A model generated the notes under the pieces. It was not told the DNA's origin. It was given only the letters and a program-made list of their open reading frames with translations, and searched no databases. From assembly GCF_013030985.1 (NCBI RefSeq), contig NZ_WPYP01000008.1, positions 225,080 through 289,079 of the forward strand: DNA of 64,000 nt. The letters run 5' to 3'. The number at the start of each line of letters is the position of its first letter. The first letter of the stretch is position 1. The stretch comes from Ruegeria arenilitoris (lineage in GTDB: Bacteria; Pseudomonadota; Alphaproteobacteria; Rhodobacterales; Rhodobacteraceae). Of the stretch, positions 18,905-27,507 are shown piece by piece. The translations under genes were made by a program, and so were the position numbers.

Positions 18905-19246
18905 GATCATCCCACCACAACGGTTCTCAGGAACCTGGGTGGGGCGCAAAGGCCAGGGGGTCAGCGCGGCAAGGGCAGGTTTTAGGATCTGACTTGTTGT
19001 GCAGAGACTTACCGGTGGATGGTCGTTTGATCGGGGTTTCGTACCCGGATCAGAGGTTCAGCCTCTCAGAAGGCCGACGCGTGCTGTGTGGTGCCTATCG
19101 GTGCGGCATGGCGGTCGTGGTCCTTATCAGGGCCAGGGCAACTGGCTCGGGACGTCCCCCGGACGTGTCGACCCGGCAAGGCGTCAGGAGTGTCCGCAAG
19201 GATACGTGCATAGACCGCGTCTACGCACCTGACGCCTTTTCCTTTT
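18905..19246 (+). ncRNA. Candidate structured non-coding RNA
   Basis: A stretch without a credible CDS holds an unusual density of hairpins read on the plus strand: CCCACC...GGTTC-TCAG-GAACC...GGGTGG (18911-18942); GATCGGGG-TTTCGTA-CCCGGATC (19031-19053, one mismatch); AGAGG-TTCAG-CCTCT; GCCAG-GGCAA-CTGGC; ACGTCC-CCC-GGACGT; and a terminal three-way junction. In the junction GGCGTCAGG (19180-19188) pairs with CCTGACGCC (19228-19236), enclosing GTGTCC-GCAA-GGATAC (GNRA loop) and GTGCATAGAC-CGC-GTCTACGCAC. TTTTCCTTTT follows. The 3' end is well defined, the 5' end is not. It does not show the conserved strings of RNase P RNA, SRP RNA or tmRNA. Confidence 0.5.
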
Positions 19247-19293
19247 GCCGTCTTTCGGCTTGAAACAGGCTGCCACTTTACCTTTGTTTGAAA

Positions 19294-19332
19294 AACAGCG
19301 GGGCCTTGTGCGTTCACAAGAGCCCCGCTGTT
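19294..19332 (-). terminator. Rho-independent terminator after the entericidin-like gene
   Basis: AACAGCGGGGC/GCCCCGCTGTT stem with an inner CTTGTG-CGTT-CACAAG continuation, 16-17 pairs with a single bulged A. On the minus strand it is followed by TTTTTC. It lies 117 bp past the stop of the 45-aa lipoprotein gene. Confidence 0.75.
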
Positions 19333-19448
19333 CAGTCAGAAATGCAATGCCGCATCCATGCACCGGAACCCTGAAACCTACGCTGGGTCAGCTGAGTTAT
19401 CTTCTGTACGTAGGGGGCAGGCTTCGCAGGCTAACGACATTCAGAGCG

Positions 19449-19586
19449 TCAAAGGTTTTCCTGAACGTCCGAGGCCGCGTCCTGAATCGCGTCACCCGCT
19501 TTCTCGATATCTTTGCCAGCGCCTTTGGCAGTTTCGCAGGCGGTGAGAGTGAACAGGGCAAGCCCAATCAGAATTGCACGGATCAT
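19449..19586 (-). CDS. Entericidin-like small lipoprotein
   Basis: 45-aa protein, MIRAILIGLALFTLTAC then ETAKGAGKDIEKAGDAIQDA, ending DVQENL. The lipobox LTAC (lipidated Cys17) followed by TAKGAGKDIEKAGDAI matches the entericidin A/B family of tiny cell-envelope lipoproteins. In E. coli these form a toxin/antidote-like pair controlled by stress; here a single copy is present and its role is unknown. Ribosome site GGAGACACCG precedes ATG 19586. A terminator follows. Confidence 0.85.
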   Translation of the reverse strand: MIRAILIGLALFTLTACETAKGAGKDIEKAGDAIQDAASDVQENL

Positions 19587-19719
19587 CGGTGTCTCCATTC
19601 GTGTCAGTCCTGTGTTGCGTAACAGTTTTCCCTGAATGGAACCAGTGCTTTGAGGCCTGTTCAGCCATTGAGGGTAGATGGGGTGAAGATGGTGATCGGA
19701 ACGCCACAGAGGTGTGCGA

Positions 19720-20061
19720 TCAGCCTTTTTCTTCGCCGCAAAACATGTCGTAGACCAGCTCGATCATGCGGCGTGGGCGATCATCGGCAAGACGATAGTA
19801 GATCGCTTTGCCCTCGCGGCGGGGCGTCACTAGCCCTTCAAGCCGCAAACGCGACAGCTGCTGAGACACGGCCGCCTGCCGGGCGGACAGCAACTCTTCC
19901 AACTCGGTCACGGATTTTTCGCCGGACACAAGATGGCACAGGATCATAAGTCGGCCTTCGTGGCTGATGGCTTTCAGGAAATTCGACGCGCGCGTCGCGT
20001 TTTCAACCATCTTGTCGAATGTTTCGGGAGGCATGTCTTGCGAAAGCTGGGGAAGGGCCAT
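19720..20061 (-). CDS. ArsR-family persulfide-responsive repressor, SqrR/BigR-like
   Basis: 113 aa winged-HTH protein. The recognition region SARQAAVSQQLSRLRLEGLV is typical of ArsR. Two Cys are placed as in the persulfide sensors SqrR and BigR: Cys42 in MILCHLV and Cys108 in DMFCGEE (SqrR of Rhodobacter capsulatus uses Cys41 and Cys107). SHEGRLMILCHL is also characteristic of this subgroup. It therefore probably senses reactive sulfur species by forming an intramolecular polysulfide. The likely target, a DUF442/YeeE/MBL operon, lies at 33425-35614, not adjacent. Start follows AGGAGAAAACG. Confidence 0.85.
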   Translation of the reverse strand: MALPQLSQDMPPETFDKMVENATRASNFLKAISHEGRLMILCHLVSGEKSVTELEELLSARQAAVSQQLSRLRLEGLVTPRREGKAIYYRLADDRPRRMIELVYDMFCGEEKG

Positions 20062-20369
20062 CGTTTTCTCCTTGTTTGCGCGCGAACCAGGTGGAGGTGG
20101 TGAGTGCGGGTTCGCGGACTAGAGTGTCTTGGGTACTTACTTTGAGCATGTATTTCCATATGCATGAATCAAAATGATGTGATGTAAGGGGGCTATACGT
20201 GAAGACCGCTCTCTGTGCTGACGACGAAATAGCGGGTTCGACACTCAAATCCCGGTGGCAGGGCCTGAAGTCCCTGGCCCCCCTTGCAGCCCCCCGGTGG
20301 CGACACTAAGACTCGGGTAACGTTTCTTCGGGTAGTGTCCCGATCCATTGCAAAGCAGGCAGGTTCAGA
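20062..20369. promoter_or_regulatory. Divergent regulatory region between sqrR-like gene and clpP
   Basis: 308 bp. Near the repressor promoter an AT-rich segment (20146-20185) contains GCATG-TATTTC-CATATGCATG; the 8-mer TATGCATG (20159-20166) recurs, inverted, upstream of the sulfur operon (35673-35680) and is a candidate SqrR site. A GC-rich stretch with GGCAGGGCCTGAAGTCCC hairpin potential precedes clpP. Confidence 0.4.
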
Positions 20370-21002
20370 ATGTTCGATCCAGTTGATACCTATATGAATA
20401 CGCTCGTCCCGATGGTGGTCGAACAGACCAGCCGGGGCGAACGCGCCTACGATATTTTCTCGCGCCTTCTGAAAGAGCGGATCATTTTCATCAACGGCCC
20501 GATCCATGACGGGATGAGCCATCTGGTCGTCGCCCAGTTGCTGCATCTCGAAGCGGAAAACCCCAGCAAAGAGATCTCGATCTACATCAATTCACCTGGC
20601 GGTGTTGTGACCAGCGGTTTGTCGATTTACGACACAATGCAGTATATCAAGCCGAAATGTTCGACATTGGTGATCGGTCAGGCGGCCTCGATGGGGTCGG
20701 TTCTTCTGGCCGGTGGCGAGAAGGGAATGCGGTTCTCACTGCCCAACAGCCGCATCATGGTGCACCAGCCCAGTGGTGGCTATCAGGGTCAGGCCAGCGA
20801 CATCATGATTCACGCGGCCGAGACGCAGAAACTGAAAGATCGCCTGTATGACATCTACGTGCGTCATACCGGGCAGACCAAAAAGGCGGTTGAAAAAGCG
20901 CTTGATCGTGACAATTTCATGAGCCCGGAAGAGGCGAAAGACTGGGGTCACATCGACGAAATCGTCGAAAACCGCGCCAAAATGGACGGTGACGACGCCT
21001 AA
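20370..21002 (+). CDS. clpP: ATP-dependent Clp protease proteolytic subunit ClpP
   Basis: 210-aa serine protease subunit. Catalytic Ser in QAASMGSV, catalytic His in MVHQPSGG, and the Asp region [19 protein letters not shown] are present. N-terminal [20 protein letters not shown] resembles other alphaproteobacterial ClpP. It forms a tetradecamer that works with ClpX, encoded 131 bp downstream. In Caulobacter ClpXP degrades CtrA, relevant to the CtrA-type site at 53902. Confidence 0.98.
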   Translation: MFDPVDTYMNTLVPMVVEQTSRGERAYDIFSRLLKERIIFINGPIHDGMSHLVVAQLLHLEAENPSKEISIYINSPGGVVTSGLSIYDTMQYIKPKCSTLVIGQAASMGSVLLAGGEKGMRFSLPNSRIMVHQPSGGYQGQASDIMIHAAETQKLKDRLYDIYVRHTGQTKKAVEKALDRDNFMSPEEAKDWGHIDEIVENRAKMDGDDA

Positions 21003-21008
21003 GGTTAA

Positions 21009-21032
21009 GCCCCCGCGCGGGTTGCGCGGGGC
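21009..21032 (+). terminator. GC-rich hairpin between clpP and clpX
   Basis: GCCCCCGCGC-GGGTT-GCGCGGGGC (one bulged C), then ACATTTTG. The T-run is short, so this may be a partial terminator or a processing site that adjusts the clpP:clpX ratio. Confidence 0.5.
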
Positions 21033-21133
21033 ACATTTTGAGATTGTAGCCGTCTCGGTGCTGGCCTAAGCTGCACCAACAGGCGGCAAGCGGTCCGAAG
21101 GGGACCGCAGGGACGAAGCCCGAAAGGTAGAAC

Positions 21134-22399
21134 ATGGCGACGAATTCAGGCGGCGACGGCAAGAACACGCTCTATTGCAGCTTCTGCGGCAAAAGCCAGC
21201 ATGAGGTACGCAAGCTGATCGCCGGTCCGACCGTGTTCATCTGCGATGAATGCGTCGAATTGTGCATGGACATCATCCGCGAGGAAACCAAAGCCAGCGG
21301 TCTGAAGTCTTCGGACGGAGTACCGACGCCGAAGGACATTTGCGAGGTTCTGGACGATTACGTCATCGGTCAGGCTACGGCCAAACGGGTTCTGTCGGTG
21401 GCCGTGCACAACCACTACAAGCGCCTGAATCATGCCCAGAAAGCGGGCAGCGATATCGAACTGGCGAAGTCCAACATCCTGCTGATCGGTCCGACCGGCT
21501 GCGGTAAGACCTTGCTTGCGCAGACGCTGGCGCGGATTCTGGATGTTCCGTTCACAATGGCTGATGCGACTACGCTGACCGAGGCCGGTTACGTGGGTGA
21601 GGATGTCGAGAACATCATTCTCAAACTGCTGCAGGCCAGTGAATACAACGTCGAACGCGCACAGCGCGGCATCGTCTATATCGACGAAGTCGACAAGATC
21701 ACCCGCAAGTCCGAGAACCCCTCGATCACCCGTGACGTTTCGGGCGAGGGCGTGCAGCAGGCGCTCTTGAAGCTGATGGAAGGCACCGTGGCGTCGGTTC
21801 CACCGCAAGGTGGCCGCAAGCATCCTCAGCAGGAGTTCCTGCAGGTCGACACCACGAACATTCTGTTCATTTGTGGTGGTGCGTTTGCGGGTCTGGACAA
21901 GATCATCGCGCAGCGCGGCAAGGGCTCGGCCATGGGCTTCGGCGCCGATGTGCGCGACAATGATGAGCGCGGAGTGGGCGAGATTTTCAAGGATCTGGAG
22001 CCCGAAGACCTGCTGAAGTTCGGTCTGATCCCGGAATTTGTTGGCCGTCTGCCGGTTCTGGCGACGCTGGAGGACCTGGACGAGGATGCTCTGGTCACTA
22101 TTCTGACCAAGCCCAAGAACGCTCTGGTTAAGCAATACCAGCGTCTGTTCGAACTGGAAGATGCCGAACTGGCCTTTACCGACGATGCGCTGAAGGCGAT
22201 TGCCAAGAAGGCCATCGAACGGAAAACCGGTGCGCGCGGGTTGCGCTCGATCCTCGAAGATATCCTGTTGGACACGATGTTCGAACTGCCCGGCATGAAG
22301 AACGTCACCGAAGTTGTGGTCAACGAAGAGGCAGTGTCGTCCGACAAGCAGCCCTTGATCATCTACGCAGATGCAGCGGAATCGGCCTCGGCAGGTTAA
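21134..22399 (+). CDS. clpX: ATP-dependent Clp protease ATP-binding subunit ClpX
   Basis: 421-aa AAA+ unfoldase. The N-terminal zinc finger is CSFCGKS...CDEC, Walker A is GPTGCGKT, Walker B YIDEVDKI, pore loop GYVGEDVE, and RLGPIL-type sensor region follows as [13 protein letters not shown]. Start ATG 21134 preceded by GAAAGGTAGAAC. Supplies substrates to ClpP. Terminator follows. Confidence 0.98.
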   Translation: MATNSGGDGKNTLYCSFCGKSQHEVRKLIAGPTVFICDECVELCMDIIREETKASGLKSSDGVPTPKDICEVLDDYVIGQATAKRVLSVAVHNHYKRLNHAQKAGSDIELAKSNILLIGPTGCGKTLLAQTLARILDVPFTMADATTLTEAGYVGEDVENIILKLLQASEYNVERAQRGIVYIDEVDKITRKSENPSITRDVSGEGVQQALLKLMEGTVASVPPQGGRKHPQQEFLQVDTTNILFICGGAFAGLDKIIAQRGKGSAMGFGADVRDNDERGVGEIFKDLEPEDLLKFGLIPEFVGRLPVLATLEDLDEDALVTILTKPKNALVKQYQRLFELEDAELAFTDDALKAIAKKAIERKTGARGLRSILEDILLDTMFELPGMKNVTEVVVNEEAVSSDKQPLIIYADAAESASAG

Positions 22400-22420
22400 G
22401 CTCAAAACGATTTACCATTC

Positions 22421-22447
22421 ACGGCGCGGCATTGACCGCGCCGTTTT
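22421..22447 (+). terminator. Rho-independent terminator of clpX
   Basis: ACGGCGCGG-CATTGA-CCGCGCCGT with a TTTTCTT tail beginning inside the last pair. Confidence 0.88.
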
Positions 22448-22462
22448 CTTGTGGGGGGCATT

Positions 22463-22825
22463 ATGACAATCAAACGCATCTCGTCAGGTGGAGAATTCGA
22501 GGCCAAAATCGGGTATTGCCGCGCGGTGGTTGCTGGTGGCTGGGTCCATGTCGCCGGAACGGTCGGGCAGGGCGATGACGTGACCGCGCAGTGCCGGTCA
22601 GCCCTTAAAACGATCAGCAAGGCGTTGACCGAAGCCGGAGCAAGCTTTGCTGATGTTGTGCGTGTGACCTACATGCTGCCGGACCGATCGGAGTTCGAGC
22701 CCTGCTGGCCGATCCTGCGGGAATTCTTCGGCGAAAACCCTCCGGCGACGTCCATGATCGAGTGTGGTTTGATCGAACCGAAGTACCGGATAGAAATCGA
22801 AGTAACGGCTTATTTGCCGGAATAG
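22463..22825 (+). CDS. RidA/YjgF/UK114-family protein
   Basis: 120 aa. RidA-fold protein with [16 protein letters not shown], the oligomer-interface region, and a C-terminal IEVTAYLPE. The catalytic Arg of true RidA proteins (R105 in the GxRxE context) is not evident: the position reads [15 protein letters not shown], so enamine/imine deaminase activity is uncertain and a Rid2-7-type subgroup is possible. GTGGGGGGCATT precedes ATG 22463; an in-frame GTG at 22451 overlaps that ribosome site and is rejected. Confidence 0.85.
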   Translation: MTIKRISSGGEFEAKIGYCRAVVAGGWVHVAGTVGQGDDVTAQCRSALKTISKALTEAGASFADVVRVTYMLPDRSEFEPCWPILREFFGENPPATSMIECGLIEPKYRIEIEVTAYLPE

Positions 22826-22904
22826 CAGGTGCGGCCCTAGTGGCACTGGACCTTGGCGAGCCTTTGGTCCATATCTGCGGGAACAGAAATGTCGGAGGCA
22901 ACCG

Positions 22905-23288
22905 ATGGGTATCCTGAACAGTCTTTTGCGGGCCGTAACCTGGTGGAACGGAGCCACCCTGAACACGCAGTTCTATACCACGCGCAAGGGCGTCAAGGTC
23001 GGTGAGGACAACGAAGGCAATGTGTTCTATCGCACTGCCGACGACAGCAAGCGCTGGGTGATTTTCAACGGTGAGGCCGAGGCCAGCCGGATCGACCCCG
23101 ATTGGCACGGCTGGCTGCACCGGACCTGGGACGAGCCGCCGACAGACAAGCCGCTGCAACATAAATCCTGGGAAAAACCACATCAGGAGAACCTGACAGG
23201 GACGGCTCTGGCCTACACCCCTGCAGGGTCCCTGCGTCGGCAAAACCCGGTTGAGCGCACGGATTACGAGGCTTGGAGCCCGGAATAA
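22905..23288 (+). CDS. NDUFA12-family protein (complex I accessory subunit)
   Basis: 127 aa homolog of mitochondrial complex I subunit NDUFA12 (B17.2). It shows [22 protein letters not shown] start ([10 protein letters not shown]), [36 protein letters not shown]. Found in alphaproteobacterial complex I as a supernumerary subunit. Strong GGAGG ribosome site. Its position before mlaD and DUF2155 is a common alphaproteobacterial order. Confidence 0.93.
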   Translation: MGILNSLLRAVTWWNGATLNTQFYTTRKGVKVGEDNEGNVFYRTADDSKRWVIFNGEAEASRIDPDWHGWLHRTWDEPPTDKPLQHKSWEKPHQENLTGTALAYTPAGSLRRQNPVERTDYEAWSPE

Positions 23289-23300
23289 ACGAGGCGAGCG

Positions 23301-23753
23301 ATGTCGACCTATAACGTAACCGAAGTTCTTGTCGGTGGGGCCGTGCTGGCCTGTGCCGTTGCTTTTGGCGTTTATGCGAGCCAGTCCACCGGCCTGTCGC
23401 AGGGCAGTGCGGGATATCAGCTCGAGGCGTCGTTTCGCTCGCTTGAAGGTGTTGGCGTGGGCACGGATGTGCGTCTGGCCGGGGTCAAGATCGGCACTGT
23501 GACGGGCGTTACCCTGAACCCGGATACCTATCGCGCTGACACCACTTTCTCGATTGCGGACGGCATCCAAGTGCCGGATGACAGCGCCATCATCATTTCA
23601 TCCGAAGGTCTGCTGGGCGGCAACTTCGTCGAGGTGATGCCGGGCGGTTCTCCGTTCTATTTTGAACCCGGCGATCAGGTCGAAGATACGCAAGGCGCGG
23701 TCAGCCTGATTTCGCTGTTGGTCAAATTCGTGGCCGGGGACGGCAGCGAATGA
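23301..23753 (+). CDS. mlaD: Phospholipid transport substrate-binding protein MlaD
   Basis: 150 aa. One N-terminal transmembrane anchor (VLVGGAVLACAVAFGVYA) and a single MCE domain: GYQLEASFRSLEGVGVGTDVRLAGVKIGTV, with the SEGLLGGNFVEV motif. MlaD hexamers ferry phospholipids between inner and outer membrane. The other mla genes are not nearby. Its stop overlaps the next start by 4 bp (ATGA). Confidence 0.93.
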   Translation: MSTYNVTEVLVGGAVLACAVAFGVYASQSTGLSQGSAGYQLEASFRSLEGVGVGTDVRLAGVKIGTVTGVTLNPDTYRADTTFSIADGIQVPDDSAIIISSEGLLGGNFVEVMPGGSPFYFEPGDQVEDTQGAVSLISLLVKFVAGDGSE

Positions 23754-24118
23754 GGTGTTTTGCCCTGATTGCGGCGCTGCTGGCTGCTACGGGTGCATCA
23801 GCGCAGCAAAAGGCGCAGTCAGGCCCTGGGGCGATCCTGCGGGGCCTCGACAAGGTCAGCGGCCAAACCGTCGATGTGGAAATGCAGAACGGTGAGACTA
23901 CTGTGGTATTTGGTCTGGACGTTGCGCTTGGGGATTGCCGCTATCCGGCCGAGAACCCGACCGGTGATGCCTTTGCCTACCTGACGATCTGGGAAAAAGG
24001 TAAGTCGGACGAATTGTTTGACGGTTGGATGATTGCCACATCCCCGGCGCTGAATGCGTTGGATCATGCACGTTATGACGTCTGGGTGATCCGCTGTATG
24101 ACCCCTCCGGCTGATTGA
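23750..24118 (+). CDS. DUF2155-family periplasmic protein
   Basis: 122 aa with a signal peptide (cleavage near GASA-QQKA). The domain GAILRGLDKVSGQTVDVEMQNG and CRYPAENPTGDAFAYLTIWEKGKSDELFDGWMIATSPALNALDH with two conserved Cys (CRYP, IRCM) is diagnostic of DUF2155. Function unknown in the family. Translationally coupled to mlaD; its 3' end overlaps the convergent aat gene by 46 bp. Confidence 0.88.
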   Translation: MRCFALIAALLAATGASAQQKAQSGPGAILRGLDKVSGQTVDVEMQNGETTVVFGLDVALGDCRYPAENPTGDAFAYLTIWEKGKSDELFDGWMIATSPALNALDHARYDVWVIRCMTPPAD

Positions 24119-24705
24119 GCCAGCGGCGCGGTGAAATCTGCAGCGGCGTTGATCGCCTCATCCAGTTCCTGCCGGTACTGCGTTCGGGGAATTTCAATCG
24201 CGCCTAGTGACGCCAGATGTGCGGTCAGAAATTGCGTATCGAACAGCTGAAATCCGGTTTGCCGCAGGCGATCCACCAGATAGGCCAGAGCGATCTTTGA
24301 CGCATCCGTCCGGCGCGAAAACATGCTCTCTCCAAAAAACGCGGCCCCCAATGCAACACCATAGACGCCCCCAACCAGATGGTCGGCCTCCCACACCTCA
24401 AGCGAGTGCGCGTGACCAGTGCGGTGAATTTGCAGATAAAGGTCCCGCAATTCGGCATTGATCCACGTGTCCGCACGATCTGCGCAGCCATCGACAACCC
24501 CGGAAAAGTCCCGGTTGATCGTTATCGAATACCCGCATTTGCGAATGCGGCGCGAAAGGCTGCGCGAGACATGGAAACCGTCGAGGGGAAAGACGCCGCG
24601 AGATTTGGGATCAACCCAGAACAGCTCTGCGGCGTCACGGTGTTCGGCCATCGGGAAAATGCCGATGGAATAGCCGTGCAACAAGAGTTCCGGGGAAAGG
24701 CTCAT
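24073..24705 (-). CDS. aat: Leucyl/phenylalanyl-tRNA-protein transferase
   Basis: 210 aa. The GNAT-like enzyme that appends Leu or Phe to N-terminal Arg/Lys for ClpAP/ClpS degradation. Motifs: GYSIGIFPMAE, FWVDPKSRGVFPLDGFHVSRSL, TWINAELRDLYLQIH, HAHSLEVWE, GGVYGVALGAAFFGESMFS and FDTQFLTAHLASLGA. All family motifs present; length typical. Convergent with DUF2155 with a 46-bp overlap. Confidence 0.96.
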   Translation of the reverse strand: MSLSPELLLHGYSIGIFPMAEHRDAAELFWVDPKSRGVFPLDGFHVSRSLSRRIRKCGYSITINRDFSGVVDGCADRADTWINAELRDLYLQIHRTGHAHSLEVWEADHLVGGVYGVALGAAFFGESMFSRRTDASKIALAYLVDRLRQTGFQLFDTQFLTAHLASLGAIEIPRTQYRQELDEAINAAADFTAPLAQSAGGVIQRITQTS

Positions 24706-24720
24706 ACAGAATGCCCGAAG

Positions 24721-24744
24721 GCCGAAGGGCAGGCGCCCTTCGGC
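24721..24744 (-). terminator. Strong hairpin between accC and aat
   Basis: GCCGAAGGGC-AGGC-GCCCTTCGGC, ten perfect pairs. On the minus strand there is no long T-run after it, on the plus strand GCTTGTTTT follows. It lies just after the accC stop and may stabilise or end the acc transcript. Confidence 0.45.
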
Positions 24745-24753
24745 CCGCTTGTT

Positions 24754-26103
24754 TTAATCGGCCATATGCTCCGCAAGCCAGCGCTCCAGCCAGTGGATGT
24801 TGTAGTTTCCGCTGTGGATGTCGGGCTCCTGCAGAAGCGCGTGGAACAGTGGCACAGTGGTGTCGATGCCGTCCACGATCAGTTCACCCAAGGCCCGTTC
24901 CAGACGCGCCAGCGCCTCGGCCCGGTCACGGCCCTGAACGATCAGTTTGGCGATCAGCGAGTCGTAATAGGGCGGGATCGAATACCCGTCGTACAGCGCC
25001 GAGTCCATCCTCACACCCAAGCCCCCCGGCGCATGATAGGCCGAGATTTTGCCCGGGCAGGGCGAGAAGTTGGGCAGTTTCTCGGCGTTGATCCGAACCT
25101 CGATGGCGTGGCCGTTGATCTCCAGATCGTCCTGACCGAACGACATGTCCTCGCCGGCGGCGACAAGGATTTGCTCGCGCACCAGATCGACGCCAAAGAT
25201 GCCCTCGGTCACCGGGTGTTCCACCTGCAGGCGGGTGTTCATCTCGATGAAGTAGAACTCGCCGTTTTCGTAGAGGAACTCGATGGTGCCCGCGCCGATA
25301 TAGTTGATCTTGGCCACGGCGTCGGCGCAGGTCTTACCGATCTTGGCGCGTTCTTCGGGGCTGATCGCAGGGCCGGGGGCCTCTTCGAAGACCTTCTGGT
25401 GACGGCGCTGCAGCGAGCAGTCGCGTTCACCCAGATGTACCGCCTTGCCCTTGCCATCGCCAAAGACCTGAATCTCGATATGGCGCGGTGTGGTGAGGTA
25501 TTTCTCGATATAGACCTCGTCATTGCCAAAGGCGGCTTTGCCCTCGGCGCGCGCGGTCATGAAGGCGCTTTCCATCTCACCCGCGTTTTGCGCGACTTTC
25601 ATGCCGCGACCGCCGCCACCGGCGGTGGCCTTGATGATGACGGGATAGCCGAATTCCTCGCCGATCTTCTTGGCGGTGGCCAGATCAGGCACACCACCGT
25701 CTGAGCCCGGAACGCAAGGCACACCCAGTGCCTTCATGGTTTCCTTGGCGGTGATCTTGTCGCCCATGATACGGATATGTTCCGCGGTGGGGCCGATGAA
25801 GGTGATGCCGTGATCTTCGACGATCTGCACAAACTCGGCATTCTCGGAAAGGAAGCCATAGCCGGGGTGGATCGCCTGCGCGCCGGTGATCTCACAGGCC
25901 GAGATGATCGCGGGAACCGACAGATAGCTCTGCGGGCTGGGCGGAGGGCCGATACACACCGATTCGTCCGCCATGCGCACATGCATCGCGTCGCTGTCTG
26001 CGGTGGAGTGGACGGCGACCGTCTTAATCCCCATCTCGCGCGCGGCGCGGATGACGCGCAGGGCGATCTCGCCTCGGTTGGCAATCAGGATCTTGTCGAA
26101 CAT
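24754..26103 (-). CDS. accC: Acetyl-CoA carboxylase, biotin carboxylase subunit
   Basis: 449 aa ATP-grasp enzyme that carboxylates biotin on AccB in the first step of fatty acid synthesis. It starts [16 protein letters not shown], shows the glycine-rich ATP loop [38 protein letters not shown] and RINAE. Length is typical. 9 bp downstream of accB in an operon. Confidence 0.98.
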   Translation of the reverse strand: MFDKILIANRGEIALRVIRAAREMGIKTVAVHSTADSDAMHVRMADESVCIGPPPSPQSYLSVPAIISACEITGAQAIHPGYGFLSENAEFVQIVEDHGITFIGPTAEHIRIMGDKITAKETMKALGVPCVPGSDGGVPDLATAKKIGEEFGYPVIIKATAGGGGRGMKVAQNAGEMESAFMTARAEGKAAFGNDEVYIEKYLTTPRHIEIQVFGDGKGKAVHLGERDCSLQRRHQKVFEEAPGPAISPEERAKIGKTCADAVAKINYIGAGTIEFLYENGEFYFIEMNTRLQVEHPVTEGIFGVDLVREQILVAAGEDMSFGQDDLEINGHAIEVRINAEKLPNFSPCPGKISAYHAPGGLGVRMDSALYDGYSIPPYYDSLIAKLIVQGRDRAEALARLERALGELIVDGIDTTVPLFHALLQEPDIHSGNYNIHWLERWLAEHMAD

Positions 26104-26112
26104 GGGTCCGCC

Positions 26113-26613
26113 TTACTCAACGATGACCAGAGGGGTGCCGAATTCCACAGCGTCGCCGTCGCCGACCAGAATGCGCTTGATGGTGCCCGCCTTGGGCGCG
26201 TGGATGTGGTTCATGGTTTTCATCGCCTCGACGATCAGCAGCGTGTCGCCTTCGGACACCGATGCGCCGACCGAGATGAACGCGGGCGCGCCCGGTTCGG
26301 GCTGCATGTAGACAGTTCCGACCATGGGCGAGGTCACGGCGCCGGGGTGGCTGGCCGGATCTTCCTGTGCGGCGGGTGCCTCTGCTGCGGCAGGGGCCGG
26401 TGCGGCAGCCGGGGCTGCTACAGGCGCTGCGGCCGGAACGGCGACCTGAACCGGAGCGGCCGCAGGCTGGGTCATACGGCTGACGCGCACGTTCAGGCTG
26501 TCTTCCTCGCCGTATTCGCGTTTGACCTGCAGTTCGGTCAGGTCATTGTCGCGCAGCAGTTCAGCCAATGCTTTGATGAATGCCACATCCGCTTCGTGTT
26601 TGGTGTCTGTCAT
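26113..26613 (-). CDS. accB: Acetyl-CoA carboxylase biotin carboxyl carrier protein
   Basis: 166 aa. N-terminal [20 protein letters not shown] helix, a Pro/Ala-rich linker ([24 protein letters not shown] region, residues 50-85) and the C-terminal biotinyl domain with the biotinylated Lys in EAMKTMNHI. Upstream of accC with 9 bp between them. Normal length. Confidence 0.97.
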   Translation of the reverse strand: MTDTKHEADVAFIKALAELLRDNDLTELQVKREYGEEDSLNVRVSRMTQPAAAPVQVAVPAAAPVAAPAAAPAPAAAEAPAAQEDPASHPGAVTSPMVGTVYMQPEPGAPAFISVGASVSEGDTLLIVEAMKTMNHIHAPKAGTIKRILVGDGDAVEFGTPLVIVE

Positions 26614-26765
26614 GAGTGTCCTCGACGGTTCCCCTTTGGCCCGTCTGTTTTCCGCGGGCTTTGGTCTGATTACGCAGCGTTATAAGCCATGCGCCCGGTC
26701 ATGAAAAGCGCAGTCTGAGCCTGTGATGTAAGGGTTTTAAAGAAGATTTCAGGCGGCGAAAGGGC

Positions 26766-27302
26766 CTAAAGCGGCATTCCCGAAAGTTTCGCCACCAGTT
26801 CGGGCAGTTTGCGGGCCCCGAATTTCTCCAAAAGGCGGGCGCGGTAGGCCTCGATCGTGCGATAGCTGAGGTTCAGCTCGGCCCCGATCTCTTTGGCGGA
26901 CAAGCCGCGGCAGGACAGGATCGCGACCTCGCGCTCGCGCGCGGTCAGCTCGACCAGGGGGCGTTCTTCTGAGATGTCTGAAAAGCTCCAGATGCCGTGG
27001 CGGAACGGGTCGTCCGGGGTCAGTGAGCGTCCGCGCGCACGACACCAGAACAGATCGCTGTTGCGCCGCCGCATGACGCGTTCATCGGTGTAGTAGCCGG
27101 TATCGCGCATAACCTGCAGGCTGCGTGCGCCGATGCGCTCCCAATCTGCTACCGAAGGGTAGAGGTGCAGCAAGGGCATGTTGCGGTAATCCGCAACCTC
27201 ACCGCCAAAGGTGCGGGCGAACTGCAGATTGCAGCGCCGGATGATCCGGTTTTCCAGCTCAACAAGTCCGATTGGCGCATATTCAAAGGCGGGGTCGCTC
27301 AT
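26766..27302 (-). CDS. PAS-LuxR transcriptional regulator
   Basis: 178 aa. An N-terminal PAS-like sensor (residues 1-110: YAPIGLVELENRIIRRCN, RRNSDLFWCRARGRSL, WSFSDISEE) and a C-terminal LuxR/GerE HTH (LTAREREVAILSCRGLSAKEIGAELNLSYRTIEAYRARLLEKFGAR). No receiver domain, so it may sense a ligand or redox cue directly. Divergent from the ScfR gene across a 205-bp region. Similar roseobacter genes sit near acc; the target is unknown. Confidence 0.87.
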   Translation of the reverse strand: MSDPAFEYAPIGLVELENRIIRRCNLQFARTFGGEVADYRNMPLLHLYPSVADWERIGARSLQVMRDTGYYTDERVMRRRNSDLFWCRARGRSLTPDDPFRHGIWSFSDISEERPLVELTAREREVAILSCRGLSAKEIGAELNLSYRTIEAYRARLLEKFGARKLPELVAKLSGMPL

Positions 27303-27507
27303 GCGGCTATCGTGCCGGGATTTCAGTGGAATGAGAAGGGGGCCTGCGCAGATTCTGCGCGGGCGCTGCCCACCTCGGGTGAGTGTGTTTTGTCAAGTTT
27401 GTAAATGACCTATGAAAACTCTGCCTTAACCACTAGAAATACATCAAGAGTTCTGAAAATCAATCTGGGCGAAATTCAGTTGGATTAGCTTTGGGAGGGG
27501 TGAGAAC
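27303..27507. promoter_or_regulatory. Divergent promoter region between PAS-LuxR and ScfR genes
   Basis: 205 bp, AT-richer than flanks between 27390 and 27490 (TTTTGTCAAGTTTGTAAATGACC). The TTTGTAAA string resembles half-sites of RamB-type regulators but a full operator is not clear. A strong ribosome site GGGAGGGG precedes the ScfR gene. Confidence 0.35.

Noticed and set aside
18905..19246. tmRNA, RNase P RNA or SRP RNA
   Set aside because: No tag-peptide frame starting AND-like, no GAGGAAAGTCC string and no GGTCAGGTCCGGAAGGAAGCAG-type core were found, so only a generic ncRNA is claimed.
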